64,000 nucleotides of DNA, from assembly GCF_001404985.1 (NCBI RefSeq), contig NZ_JRLF01000014.1, forward strand, positions 248,001 through 312,000, in the 5' to 3' direction. Below the pieces are notes generated by a model. That model saw only the letters and a list, made by a program, of their open reading frames with translations. It did not search any database and was not told the origin of the DNA. The stretch is from Flavobacterium aquidurense. GTDB lineage: Bacteria > Bacteroidota > Bacteroidia > Flavobacteriales > Flavobacteriaceae. The translations under genes were made by a program, and so were the position numbers. This document shows positions 32,377 to 40,943 of the stretch, one piece after another (position 1 is the first letter of the stretch; each line of letters opens with the position of its first letter).

Positions 32377-33297
32377 ATGAAAACAACCTTTTACAGTAAC
32401 GGAAAACTCTTAATTACAGGTGAATATTTAGTATTAGATGGCGCCAGGGCATTTGCATTACCCACAAAATTTGGACAGAATTTAATTGTAGAAAATGGTT
32501 CAGATCAGGAAATTCAATGGAAAAGCTACAATTATGATGAACAGCTTTGGTACGAAGACACTATTTCATTTTCAGAAATCATTACTAATGCAGATATTAA
32601 GATTGAAACTGTAAAAACAACTTTAATCAATATTCTTCACGAAGCTTACATTTTAAATCCTGATTTTATTAATAACTCTCCAGGATATAAAATCATCACA
32701 GAACTTACATTTCCTAAAAATTGGGGATTAGGCACATCATCAACTTTATTAAACAACATTGCACAATGGACAAAAGTTGATGCCTTTACACTGCTTAAAA
32801 ACAGCTTTGGAGGAAGTGGTTATGATATTGCCTGCGCACAAAATAATACTCCAATTGTTTACAGGCTCGAAGATAATTTGCCGGTAGTTGAAACCGTTAC
32901 TTTTAATCCGGATTTTACGCAGCACATCTACTTTGTTTACCTTAATAAAAAACAAAACAGCAAAGCTGCTATTAGCGCTTATTACAACAACAAAAACCAA
33001 AATTTGGTTCATAATATTATAGATAACAATAAAATTACTAATGCAATCCTGGAATCTAAAACCCTTAAGGAATTTGCCCATAATGTCGAAAAACATGAAA
33101 TTCATTTAAGCAACATTTTAGAAATACGCACTATTAAAGAAATTGCTTTTCCGGATTTTAATGGTGTAGTCAAAAGTCTTGGTGCCTGGGGTGGTGATTT
33201 TGTGATGGCAATTTCAAAAGAAAATCCTGAAACCTATTTTAAATCAAAAGGATATGAAACCATTCTTTCGTATAATGAAATGATTTTACAGCCATAA
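32377..33297 (+). CDS. GYDIA-family GHMP kinase (mevalonate-pathway type)
   Basis: A 306-residue kinase starting at the ATG at 32377; the frame is open further upstream but that part would translate the intergenic repeat. GHMP motifs are LLITGEYLVLDGA at the N-terminus, the ATP loop PKNWGLGTSSTLLNN and the family-naming GGSGYDIACAQ segment. GYDIA kinases are a Bacteroidota group found near mevalonate genes and probably phosphorylate mevalonate or phosphomevalonate (family inference). It lies directly after HMG-CoA reductase, which supports that. The exact substrate is not certain. Confidence 0.88.
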   Translation: MKTTFYSNGKLLITGEYLVLDGARAFALPTKFGQNLIVENGSDQEIQWKSYNYDEQLWYEDTISFSEIITNADIKIETVKTTLINILHEAYILNPDFINNSPGYKIITELTFPKNWGLGTSSTLLNNIAQWTKVDAFTLLKNSFGGSGYDIACAQNNTPIVYRLEDNLPVVETVTFNPDFTQHIYFVYLNKKQNSKAAISAYYNNKNQNLVHNIIDNNKITNAILESKTLKEFAHNVEKHEIHLSNILEIRTIKEIAFPDFNGVVKSLGAWGGDFVMAISKENPETYFKSKGYETILSYNEMILQP

Positions 33298-33324
33298 GTT
33301 ATTCATCTGCAAATATCATAAAAC

Positions 33325-33358
33325 AAAAAAAGTAAACTTCTCAGTTTACTTTTTTTTA
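33325..33358. terminator. Bidirectional terminator between convergent genes
   Basis: AGTAAACT (33331-33338), loop TCTC, AGTTTACT (33343-33350), flanked by A7 on the left and T-run on the right, so it can end both the kinase transcript and the opposing 33369 gene. Confidence 0.9.
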
Positions 33359-33368
33359 TCCTTATTTC

Positions 33369-33788
33369 TTATGATGATTTTTCCAGACGTCGAACTTTTT
33401 GAGTTTCTAACTCATTAGATTCGATTAGCGTATTATGTAAACGCTCTGCCATTTTTTCTATGCTGTTTGTAATAGAATCATACACAACTTCCATCCGGCG
33501 ATGTTTTTCTTCTTTAACTGCCCTTAATACATCTTCGACAAAAACCTTATCGTATTTTTCAGCAACAGAGTCACGGGTATTAGTAAGTCTGATCACATAA
33601 TCGTTACTCAATATAGTAACCTTAAAATGCTGCTCTTCGTTACTTAAATAGTATTTTCCACCCAATTCATCAACATTGATGTCAGTACTGCCAACTTTTA
33701 AAAGCTCCGTAATAATTCCGTAAATATGATTTTCTATTTTGGAATATACCCGAGGTTTTCTTTTGAACAAATTAAACTTATAAAACAT
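33369..33788 (-). CDS. Hypothetical cytoplasmic protein, 139 aa
   Basis: I do not recognise this protein. It has 139 residues, no signal peptide or membrane helix, a basic N-terminus (FNLFKRKPRVYSK), a central beta-rich part (about 45-75, GGKYYLSNEEQHFKVTILS) and a long charged C-terminal helix region (about 88-139, EEKHRRMEVVYDSITNSIEKMAERLHN) likely to form a coiled coil. It stands alone, convergent with the GHMP kinase, and upstream lie 283 bp without genes. The frame is clean and codon use is normal. No function can be proposed. Confidence 0.7.
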   Translation of the reverse strand: MFYKFNLFKRKPRVYSKIENHIYGIITELLKVGSTDINVDELGGKYYLSNEEQHFKVTILSNDYVIRLTNTRDSVAEKYDKVFVEDVLRAVKEEKHRRMEVVYDSITNSIEKMAERLHNTLIESNELETQKVRRLEKSS

Positions 33789-34006
33789 TCAGCATCTGAT
33801 TATTAAAGTCGTTTTTTTTTATTATTAGTTTTATTTTTTACCTAATGCTTATGTAAAATATTTTACATTATTAGAATAAAAATTCGGACAAATTAACTGT
33901 AATAATTTGAATATCACAAATATTTTAAATTATATTTCCATTATTCCCATGTAGTTAAATAAATAGATAAAACATTTACTACAAAACAGTTACAAATTAT
34001 ATTTAA

Positions 34007-34045
34007 CAAAAAACCCGAAACATTCAAATGAATGTTTCGGGTTTT
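34007..34045 (-). terminator. Terminator of the PpiD/SurA-like gene
   Basis: A 16-bp perfect stem AAAACCCGAAACATTC (34010-34025) / GAATGTTTCGGGTTTT (34030-34045) with a 4-nt loop; T-run continues on the minus strand. The rest of the 33789-34071 gap is AT-rich with nothing else I can name. Confidence 0.93.
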
Positions 34046-34071
34046 ATATTTAAACCTTAAATTACTAAAAA

Positions 34072-36171
34072 CTAGTAATTAAATTGTAATCTGTTATCTT
34101 CAATTTTAGCATTGTTTTTCAAAGCCGGTAAGATTCTGCTTGCGTCAGATGCGCTTTGAGCTTTTACTTTAGCAACATATTCAGCATGATTAGCAATTGC
34201 AGGTGCTTTTACAGTACTAATGTTTTTTACCACATAAACTCCTGTGTTTCCTTCGATTGGAGCAGATACTTTATTAGCCGCTAATGCAAATGCATTACCA
34301 ACAACTTTAGGCTCTTGTCCAACTCCACCAGGCAGAACCGGATTATCCATAGTTACGTTAGTCGCTTGTTGAACAGCAACACCAGCACTTTTAGCTGCAG
34401 CTTCTATTGTAGAACCTTTTAATTTCTCTTTTAAGATTTCAGCTTTTTTCTTGTTTTTCAAGATTGACTCCACATAAGGTCTTGCCAATGTTACAGATAC
34501 TAAACCAGATTTGTTTTCGCTTTTGTATTGTGCAATTACGTGACCAATATTAGCGATCTCAAAACGTTTTACGTCTCCAACATTCGTTTCTTTATCATAA
34601 GCCCATCTTACAATGTTACGTTGGTTTCCTAAAGGACCAAACGCTTCATCCATAGCTTTTGCAGTTACAGGAGGAGCAACTTTTAAGCCTAACTCTTTTG
34701 CTGTAGCATTAAAATCTTTATCAGCAGCATCCATTTCGAATTTAGTTGCCAATGTAAATACTTTATCAGAAGTAGCTTCAGAAGGCTCAATTTTTTGAGC
34801 AATTGTAGCTAAACGAATTCCGTCTTGTTTATCTGTAATTTTGATAATATGAAATCCAAAAGGAGTTTCAACTAAACCAACTTTTCCAATTCCGTTGTTG
34901 AATACAAAATCATTGAATGGTTTTACCATTTGGTTTGATCCAAAATATCCTAAATCACCACCTTGCTGTGCAGATGAATCATCAGAGCTTGTAAAAGCCA
35001 ACATCATGAAACTATCCGGATTTGCCTGAACCTGAGCAAGAATTTCTTCTGCTTTAGCTTTAGCTTCTTCTTTAGTTCTTTTTTCTTTTTGGTTTGGAGT
35101 CTGAGATCCTTCGTAACCAATTAAAATATGACTTGCTTTTGCATTAACACCAGCTTTAAATCCTAAAGATTTAGAGATAGCATAATATTTTCCGTAAACG
35201 TATGGTCCGTAGATTGCTCCTGCTGGTAAGCTGAATAATTTATCAGCATCTACAGCTGGTAAAGCATTTTTAGGAACATAAGTAGAATCATAAGGAACAT
35301 CAGAATTTGAGTTTACAAATTCAGCAATGTTAGTTGCGGTTCTAAAACCTGGCAAAGTATCGTTTTTACCTGTTTTAGCATTGTATTCTACTCTTCCGTT
35401 TAATAATGCCGTGATTTTAGCTTTAATTTCAGCTTCATCTTCTTTTGAAGCTTTATCTTCTACTAAAACATATTGAATTTCACGAGTAGCATCTGCTTTG
35501 AATTTTTTCTCGTTTTTCTTCATGTAATCTACAATTTCCGAATCAGAAATTTTTACTTCGCTATCTTTTATAGAAGAATATAAAGCTGCAGCATAAGCAA
35601 AGTTTACTTTGTTAGCTTCCATTTCATATTTTAATTTTCCTTCGCTAGCTGTAGTATAAAGACCTGCTTTTACTAATGTATTGTAGATTTGAAATTTTGC
35701 GTTTAATTCAGCATCTTTTTCTTTTTCAGAAATATATTGTGCTGCTTCAGGATTAGCTTTAAAGTATTCTTTAAACTTTACAACATCAAAAGCACCAGCT
35801 GCGTTCAAAAACATTGGATTTTTACCAATATTTGGATCTGATTTTAAAACTTCAAGTAAGTGTTTTTCACCAACTCTTAATCCTAATTTATCAAATTCAG
35901 CTGATAATAATGCGATCGAAACCTCTTGATCCCAAACTCTGTTTGCAGCTTCAGTGGAAGTAATTCCTTGTCCACTTTTTTCAACATTACTAACTTTAAC
36001 TCTAAAGTCTTCAAATGAAATATCTTTTCCATCGATGCTTCCTACATCTTTTGAACTTTGACCGAAACTTCCTCTGGTGAAAAGATCTTGTATTATAAAT
36101 GCAAATAATGCAAGTGCAATAACTCCTATCAATAAAGCGGAACGCTGTCTAATTTTTGCTAAAACTGCCAT
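34072..36171 (-). CDS. Periplasmic peptidyl-prolyl isomerase / foldase, PpiD-SurA type
   Basis: A 699-residue protein started at the ATG at 36171 (MAVLAKIRQRSALLIGV); a more upstream ATG at 36213 adds 14 residues before the anchor. The basic N-terminus and single membrane helix (about 12-30) anchor it in the inner membrane as in PpiD. SurA_N-like helices follow, then a parvulin domain (about 350-445) with ASHILIGYEG, FTSSDDSSAQQGGDLGYFG and VETPFGFHIIKITDK. A second, degenerate parvulin-like region may lie nearer the C-terminus. It helps newly exported outer-membrane proteins fold. A strong terminator follows. Confidence 0.92.
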   Translation of the reverse strand: MAVLAKIRQRSALLIGVIALALFAFIIQDLFTRGSFGQSSKDVGSIDGKDISFEDFRVKVSNVEKSGQGITSTEAANRVWDQEVSIALLSAEFDKLGLRVGEKHLLEVLKSDPNIGKNPMFLNAAGAFDVVKFKEYFKANPEAAQYISEKEKDAELNAKFQIYNTLVKAGLYTTASEGKLKYEMEANKVNFAYAAALYSSIKDSEVKISDSEIVDYMKKNEKKFKADATREIQYVLVEDKASKEDEAEIKAKITALLNGRVEYNAKTGKNDTLPGFRTATNIAEFVNSNSDVPYDSTYVPKNALPAVDADKLFSLPAGAIYGPYVYGKYYAISKSLGFKAGVNAKASHILIGYEGSQTPNQKEKRTKEEAKAKAEEILAQVQANPDSFMMLAFTSSDDSSAQQGGDLGYFGSNQMVKPFNDFVFNNGIGKVGLVETPFGFHIIKITDKQDGIRLATIAQKIEPSEATSDKVFTLATKFEMDAADKDFNATAKELGLKVAPPVTAKAMDEAFGPLGNQRNIVRWAYDKETNVGDVKRFEIANIGHVIAQYKSENKSGLVSVTLARPYVESILKNKKKAEILKEKLKGSTIEAAAKSAGVAVQQATNVTMDNPVLPGGVGQEPKVVGNAFALAANKVSAPIEGNTGVYVVKNISTVKAPAIANHAEYVAKVKAQSASDASRILPALKNNAKIEDNRLQFNY

Positions 36172-36279
36172 TTTTATTATCGTTAATTTTATATTCAGTT
36201 TGCGAAAATACAATTATCTAGTTAATAACAATACAACTAGCGTTTTATTTTACACAATTTTTTTTATTAATTAAAAAAA

Positions 36280-37542
36280 TCACTCTTTTATTGTCAATTT
36301 AACCAATTCAATTTTCTTATTTGTGGCTTCTTCAATTACAAAATGATAGCTGTCAATCACTATTTCTTCTCCCTTTTGTGGGATTTCTTTTGTAGAATTC
36401 ACAATAAATCCTCCCAAAGTTCCGTAAGAATCTTCTTCAGGAATATTCAATTTATAGGTTTCATTTAAATATTCAACATCTAATCTGGTCGAGAACAAAT
36501 ATTTACCCTCGCCCAACTCCTCTTCGATCAACTCCTCTTCTTCTGAATCGTGCTCATCTTCAATCTCTCCAAAAAGCTCTTCGACTATATCCTCAATAGT
36601 TATAATTCCTGAAGTTCCTCCATATTCATCTAAAACGACAGCAACATTCTTTCGTTTTTTGATCAATAAATTCAAAGCATCTTTAATCAGGATAGTTTCC
36701 GGAACAAACTCAACGGTCATCAAAACCGATTTTATTGTTTTAGGTTTTTTAAACAAATCAAACGAATGCACATATCCCACAATATCATCAAGCGAGTTTT
36801 GACTCACCACTATCTTAGAATAACCGGTTTCGACAAACAGTTCTTTAAGATCTGTAATACTGTCAAACAAATCTATATCTACAATCTCTGTACGTGGCGT
36901 CATGATATCACGTGCCTTTACGCCTGAAAACTCCAGCGCATTCTGAAAAATCTGAATCTCTGAATCTAATTCTTCATCATCTTCAACAGAGTTCATTTGT
37001 TCTGTGATATAATTTCCAAGTTCAATTTTACTAAAATATAATTGCACCTGATCGCCTTCTGTCTTGAAAAATTTTCTCAAAACAAAATCCGAAATCCAGA
37101 TAAAAAATGTCGAGATGTAATAAAACAATCGGTAAAACAGATAAGCCGGAATTGCAAAAATCTTAATCAGTGAATTGGCATAAATCTGAAAAAAAACTTT
37201 CGGAAAAAACTCTGCCGTTATCAAAACTATAAAAGTCGAAATTATGGTTTGAACCAACAAACCAGTTGCATCAGAGAAATGAAATCCTAAATTGCCAAAG
37301 CATTTCAGGACTAAATCACCCATGTAAAAACCATAAACTACCAATGCCACATTGTTACCAATAAGCATTGCAGCAATAAATTTTGAAGGATTCTCGGTAA
37401 GTTTAGTCAGGATTTGTGACAAAAAATTATCTTGTTTTTTTTCTATTTCAAGATAAATCTTATTCGAGGAAATAAAGGCTATTTCCATTCCTGAAAAAAA
37501 GGCTGATAGTATTAAACATAGTATTATAATACTAATTTCCAT
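36280..37542 (-). CDS. CNNM/CorC (HlyC/CorC)-family transporter-associated protein
   Basis: A 420-residue protein. The N-terminal DUF21/CNNM membrane domain (about 1-150, four helices) begins LCLILSAFFSGMEIAFIS. A CBS-domain pair spans about 205-320 (ARDIMTPRTEIVDID is the typical entry motif; VLDEYGGTSGIITIEDIVEE closes it). A CorC_HlyC domain follows at about 335-418. Proteins of this type take part in magnesium or cobalt handling; the older hemolysin name is historical. It is in a leftward run with lptC and the coaX group, separated from the small membrane gene upstream by 3 bp. Confidence 0.92.
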   Translation of the reverse strand: MEISIIILCLILSAFFSGMEIAFISSNKIYLEIEKKQDNFLSQILTKLTENPSKFIAAMLIGNNVALVVYGFYMGDLVLKCFGNLGFHFSDATGLLVQTIISTFIVLITAEFFPKVFFQIYANSLIKIFAIPAYLFYRLFYYISTFFIWISDFVLRKFFKTEGDQVQLYFSKIELGNYITEQMNSVEDDEELDSEIQIFQNALEFSGVKARDIMTPRTEIVDIDLFDSITDLKELFVETGYSKIVVSQNSLDDIVGYVHSFDLFKKPKTIKSVLMTVEFVPETILIKDALNLLIKKRKNVAVVLDEYGGTSGIITIEDIVEELFGEIEDEHDSEEEELIEEELGEGKYLFSTRLDVEYLNETYKLNIPEEDSYGTLGGFIVNSTKEIPQKGEEIVIDSYHFVIEEATNKKIELVKLTIKE

Positions 37543-37545
37543 TTT

Positions 37546-37740
37546 TTATTGTTTTTTATAATGGTCGTCAAATTTCTTGGCGTATTTTCTCCTGAAGAAA
37601 AACATAAAAATGCTCACACCTGCAACTATAAAGCTTAACCACGGATTTTCGCCAGGTGAATTTAACTTCGTAACTCCATCATAAATGAATGCAGCTGCAA
37701 TTAATAAATAAAGATATTGTGTGTATTTTAAAATGCCCAT
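37546..37740 (-). CDS. Small membrane protein, 64 aa
   Basis: A 64-residue protein with two hydrophobic helices (about 8-22 and 32-48), a short loop KLNSPGENPWLS and a strongly basic tail FFRRKYAKKFDDHYKKQ. Spacing is 2 bp from lptC upstream and 3 bp from the CNNM gene downstream, which makes it a genuine operon member. I do not recognise a named family. A role in the envelope is suggested only by position. Confidence 0.75.
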   Translation of the reverse strand: MGILKYTQYLYLLIAAAFIYDGVTKLNSPGENPWLSFIVAGVSIFMFFFRRKYAKKFDDHYKKQ

Positions 37741-37742
37741 AA

Positions 37743-38300
37743 TTATATTTTTTCGTCTGATTCTATTTCACCGCTTACGCGCTGTGAATTAATTACTTTA
37801 AAGTCTTTACTAAAATCGATACCCTGACCATAAGAAACTCCTTTTGCATCTGTAAGCTTGAATTTTCTTTCGGTATAAAACCATTCATTTTTCTGATCAA
37901 AATACAACTGCTCCGTTTCAAGCATTTGCCCTGTTTCTGATGTAATTTTTACTTTTCCCTGTAAATCTATTATCTGGGTTGGCTTATAAGAAACGGCATA
38001 ATTTGACACGATAAAAGTACGCTTTTGTTTTTTATCATATAAAGTAACATCAATTCCTTTTGGAAATTCAGTAAAAGGAAAATCCAGATTAGAGTAATCT
38101 AACATTTTACGGCTTTTTAAAACCGCTGTTATAAGACCGGAATCTGTATATTTTATATTTACTGTATCTGCATCACTTCCGGGAACAAACTCTGAGAAGT
38201 TAATTTTTTGAACTTCTTTAAAATTACTTTCACATCCAAAAAACAGTGTCACAGCAAAAACTGTGACAACGGTTATAATATATCTTTTTGGTAAATTCAT
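37743..38300 (-). CDS. lptC: LPS export protein LptC
   Basis: A 185-residue protein with a lipoprotein-type signal ending at Cys23 (TLFFGCESN), followed by the beta-jellyroll fold of the LptC/OstA superfamily. Recognisable stretches are VNIKYTDSGLITAVLKSRKML, IVSNYAVSY and IIDLQGKVKITSETGQMLETEQLYFDQ, and the family-typical FFTERK-like WFYTERKFKL. LptC joins the LptBFG ABC transporter to the periplasmic LptA bridge and carries lipopolysaccharide outward. E. coli LptC has an N-terminal membrane anchor, while this lipobox form is usual in Bacteroidota. It lies in the coaX-OMP-lptC run. Confidence 0.87.
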   Translation of the reverse strand: MNLPKRYIITVVTVFAVTLFFGCESNFKEVQKINFSEFVPGSDADTVNIKYTDSGLITAVLKSRKMLDYSNLDFPFTEFPKGIDVTLYDKKQKRTFIVSNYAVSYKPTQIIDLQGKVKITSETGQMLETEQLYFDQKNEWFYTERKFKLTDAKGVSYGQGIDFSKDFKVINSQRVSGEIESDEKI

Positions 38301-38352
38301 TTGCCAAATGTAGTAAATTGTAATGAGCTTAGAAAAACATAAAAGCTAACAA

Positions 38353-39585
38353 TTAGTTGAATTTGCTTTTCACGAACCATCTGTCGTTAAAAGAGAAACT
38401 CAAACTAAAGTTGAAATAATTTTCCTGAACTAAAGCTGCTGAAGTAGTACCTCTTTTTCCAAATTCTATACCAACGTTAACATTAGAAAAAGAACCATTT
38501 CCTAAAGGAATTCCTGCACCTAAAGACATTCCAACATCATTGATTGATTCGTTATTAACAATCAATCCAAGTTTTTCATATTTTAAACCTGCTCTGTATG
38601 TAATTCTGCTTAAGTAACTTGTAAACGATGCATAATTAGGAATATAATATCCACCTACTGCATATTTTTGATATTTTTCATAACTTATGTTATCTGCCGC
38701 ATTGTAATAATTAGCAAGTTGTCCGTTACCCTGAAACGCAAATGTTGTACCTACCAACCATTTTCTAGGCTGCCCAATACCAGCACCAAATGTTACTTTG
38801 TTTGGTATCTTTAATTTATCTTCATGTGGAGCTCCTTCATAAGGATCAGCATCACCATCTACTGAAATAACTCTTGTATTATTTGCGGTTAGATTACTTG
38901 CAAAAGTATAATTCAAACTGGTAAACAAAGTCAATTTTTTATCAATTTTTGTTTGATACATGGTTCCAATATTAAAACCAACACCAGATAACTCAGATGC
39001 ATTTGTTTCTGCAGTAGCATTTTGAACTCCAGTAACAAGCTCAACACTTGTTGTTGTAATTTTACCAAAATTATATTGTGCATCAGCACCAATAGTCCAG
39101 TTTTTCTTAATTTTATATCCTAAACCAAAAAACACTCTGTTAACTCCACCTTTTCCCTGAAGCTGCGTACTTGTCGCTCCTTCTGTTCCTGTATTGTCAT
39201 TTTGAATTTTATATCCAACTGAACTTACGGGAATCAAACCAAATGCTGCACCAAATTTTCCCATTGGGATTCCAACAGCTAAATAATCAAAAGTTGATCT
39301 TTGTGCTTTTTCAGATTTCTCAGTAGTTTTTAGTACTGAACTTGCAAAAGTACCTCCAACAGTAAAAGTAGTTTGTCCCAAACTGGCGTAACTGGACGGA
39401 TTTTCAATATTCAAATGGATACTATCCTGCTCTACCGAAACCCCGGCCATAGACCTGTTTTCCAGAGTCCCTTTAAATCTGACATCACCAATCCCGAAGA
39501 AAGAATAAGGAGAAGCAGTACCCTGTTGAGCAAATGAAACGAACGAGATAAGCAAACAAGCGCTTACTATAATTTTTTTAATCAT
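38353..39585 (-). CDS. Outer-membrane beta-barrel protein (OmpP1/FadL-like)
   Basis: A 410-residue protein with signal peptide 1-19 (SFAQ end). The mature N-terminus SPYSFFGIGDVRFKG is typical of Bacteroidota barrels of this group. The alternating amphipathic strands, glycine turns and C-terminal FNFSLSFSFNDRWFVKSKFN (aromatic-rich final strand) support an outer-membrane barrel. The start overlaps the coaX 3' end by 4 bp (ATGA), so translation is coupled. A FadL-type transport channel is the best guess; the cargo is unknown. Confidence 0.8.
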   Translation of the reverse strand: MIKKIIVSACLLISFVSFAQQGTASPYSFFGIGDVRFKGTLENRSMAGVSVEQDSIHLNIENPSSYASLGQTTFTVGGTFASSVLKTTEKSEKAQRSTFDYLAVGIPMGKFGAAFGLIPVSSVGYKIQNDNTGTEGATSTQLQGKGGVNRVFFGLGYKIKKNWTIGADAQYNFGKITTTSVELVTGVQNATAETNASELSGVGFNIGTMYQTKIDKKLTLFTSLNYTFASNLTANNTRVISVDGDADPYEGAPHEDKLKIPNKVTFGAGIGQPRKWLVGTTFAFQGNGQLANYYNAADNISYEKYQKYAVGGYYIPNYASFTSYLSRITYRAGLKYEKLGLIVNNESINDVGMSLGAGIPLGNGSFSNVNVGIEFGKRGTTSAALVQENYFNFSLSFSFNDRWFVKSKFN

Positions 39586-40313
39586 TGTCGATTTTTATAT
39601 TGAAATGTTTGGTTCAAACTCTCTAATAGAAAATTTGAATTGGCAAATATGGTATTTTTTAATCGTTTAGCCAAAAAATCTGCATCTCCTCCCGTTAAAA
39701 TTATTATAAAATTTGAAAAGTTTGCCCGATATTCATCGATAAAACCGTCAATCTCATAGACGAAGCCATTTACAACTCCGGAATGAATTGCCTGCGCTGT
39801 AGAGTTACCTATATATTGTTCCGGCAATTCGAAAGTTAACAAAGGCAGTCTGGCCGTGTAATTGTGCAGGGCTTCATAACGTAATCTTAAGCCAGGAGAA
39901 ATCGCCCCGCCAAGATAATTATCGTTTTCGTCGATAAAATCGTAGGTAATACAAGTTCCTGCATCAATCACTAATCTGTTTTGTTTAGGAAACTGCAAAG
40001 TTGCCCCGGCTGCCAAAACCATTCTGTCAATTCCTAAAGTTTTTGGGGTGGCATATTTATTTATAAACGGAAAATCGTCTTCATGAGTTAAAAAATGAAT
40101 ATTCAAATCATTTTCGAAAGCCAAAAAAGATTTTTTTTCTACATTTCCAACAGATGCAACAACCAAATCAGAGCAATTTTGAAATTTTTCTAAAATTTTT
40201 TTAATTCTTTTTTCAAGTTCGTTTTTCTCAAAAACAAAATTCTCCAGAACAGTATTTTCCTCAAAGACAGCTGCTTTAATTCGAGTGTTACCAACATCGA
40301 CAGTTAAAATCAT
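39582..40313 (-). CDS. coaX: Type III pantothenate kinase
   Basis: A 243-residue enzyme started at the ATG at 40313 (MILTVDVGNTRIKAAVFE); the extra upstream residues from 40349 are not part of the family. CoaX motifs are DVGNTRIK (phosphate 1), GIDRMVLAAGA, VIDAGTCITYDFID and GGAISPGLRLRYEAL, then TGGDADFL. It phosphorylates pantothenate in the first step of CoA synthesis and, unlike CoaA, is not feedback-inhibited by CoA. The next gene overlaps by 4 bp, the start of a leftward operon with the barrel protein and probably lptC. Confidence 0.95.
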   Translation of the reverse strand: MILTVDVGNTRIKAAVFEENTVLENFVFEKNELEKRIKKILEKFQNCSDLVVASVGNVEKKSFLAFENDLNIHFLTHEDDFPFINKYATPKTLGIDRMVLAAGATLQFPKQNRLVIDAGTCITYDFIDENDNYLGGAISPGLRLRYEALHNYTARLPLLTFELPEQYIGNSTAQAIHSGVVNGFVYEIDGFIDEYRANFSNFIIILTGGDADFLAKRLKNTIFANSNFLLESLNQTFQYKNRQ

Positions 40314-40364
40314 GTTTACATTTTTATAAACGCGAAGATACGAATTCATTTTTTTTTAAAAATG

Positions 40365-40396
40365 TTTTGGATAAACGAAAAATGATTCTATCTTTG
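40365..40396 (+). promoter_or_regulatory. tRNA-Phe promoter (TTTTG-N19-TATCTTTG)
   Basis: TTTTG at 40365-40369 and TATCTTTG at 40389-40396 are separated by exactly 19 bp, the best match to the Bacteroidota promoter consensus in the window. The tRNA begins 17 bp after the -7 element. Confidence 0.85.
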
Positions 40397-40412
40397 CACC
40401 CGCAATCAGCAC

Positions 40413-40485
40413 GGTGCCTTAGCTCAGATGGTAGAGCAATGGACTGAAAATCCATGTGTCCCTGGTTCGATCCCTGGAGGCACCA
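40413..40485 (+). tRNA. tRNA-Phe (GAA)
   Basis: A complete cloverleaf: acceptor GGTGCCT (40413-40419) with AGGCACC (40478-40484), D-stem GCTC/GAGC, anticodon stem ATGGA/TCCAT with loop CTGAAAA (anticodon GAA at 40446-40448), T-stem CCTGG/CCTGG and loop TTCGATC. The middle T-stem pair is T-T, a mismatch between 40463 and 40475. The CCA end is not encoded (ACC then G). A consensus promoter precedes it and a terminator follows. Confidence 0.97.
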
Positions 40486-40490
40486 CCGTT

Positions 40491-40520
40491 AAAACCCGAA
40501 TAGCAATATTCGGGTTTTTT
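40491..40520 (+). terminator. Terminator after tRNA-Phe
   Basis: AAAACCCGAATA pairs with TATTCGGGTTTT around a GCAA loop, followed by T-run. Confidence 0.92.
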
Positions 40521-40943
40521 GTTTTTAATACTTCTTTAAAAATTCCAATCTAATTCCAATACGTTTTACTGCTAGTTTGTCATTTCGAGGAACGAGAAAT
40601 CACATTACATATTCACGGCTTCGTTGCTCTTTGGATGGGATTTCTCGTTCCTAGAAATGACAAGAATACACTATTATAGCTTTATGAACCTTTCTGTTTT
40701 TTTTAACGCAGATTTTGCAAATTGAGCAGATTTTCCTCAACATAATTACATAGTAAAATTTTAGCATTCATTTCTGGTAAAGATTCAGCCCGAGTTTTAA
40801 TGCAATTAATAGTACTAAAAACCCATAAGTTAATAATTAAGCGCTTTTTGTTAAAAAAGTATCAACTAAATAAAAAAATATCTTATATATTCGTAAAATG
40901 ATACTTAATGATTTTATTTATTACTAAAAACACATAGCATTTT
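40521..40943. other. Intergenic region before the MHS symporter with a large inverted repeat
   Basis: About 420 bp without a gene. It holds a 25-bp inverted repeat (40577-40663, listed separately), an AACGCAGATTTTGC-type word near 40700-40715 like those at 60.5 kb, and the palindrome AAGCGCTT at 40839-40846, about 100 bp upstream of the MHS gene. The last 90 bp are very AT-rich and should hold the MHS promoter, which I cannot place exactly. Confidence 0.6.
40577..40663. repeat. Palindromic intergenic repeat, 25-bp arms
   Basis: TTGTCATTTCGAGGAACGAG... at 40577-40601 is the reverse complement of 40639-40663 with one mismatch in 25. The 37-bp centre includes ACGGCTTCGTTGC. There is no T-run after the right arm. 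It looks like a REP or MITE-like dispersed element rather than a terminator. Words of the TGTCATTTCGA...GAGAAATC type recur in many Bacteroidota genomes (recalled, not checked). Confidence 0.75.

Noticed and set aside
40485..40700. Genomic island or att site 3' of tRNA-Phe
   Set aside because: No integrase, no duplicated tRNA end and no phage genes; only a palindromic repeat is present.
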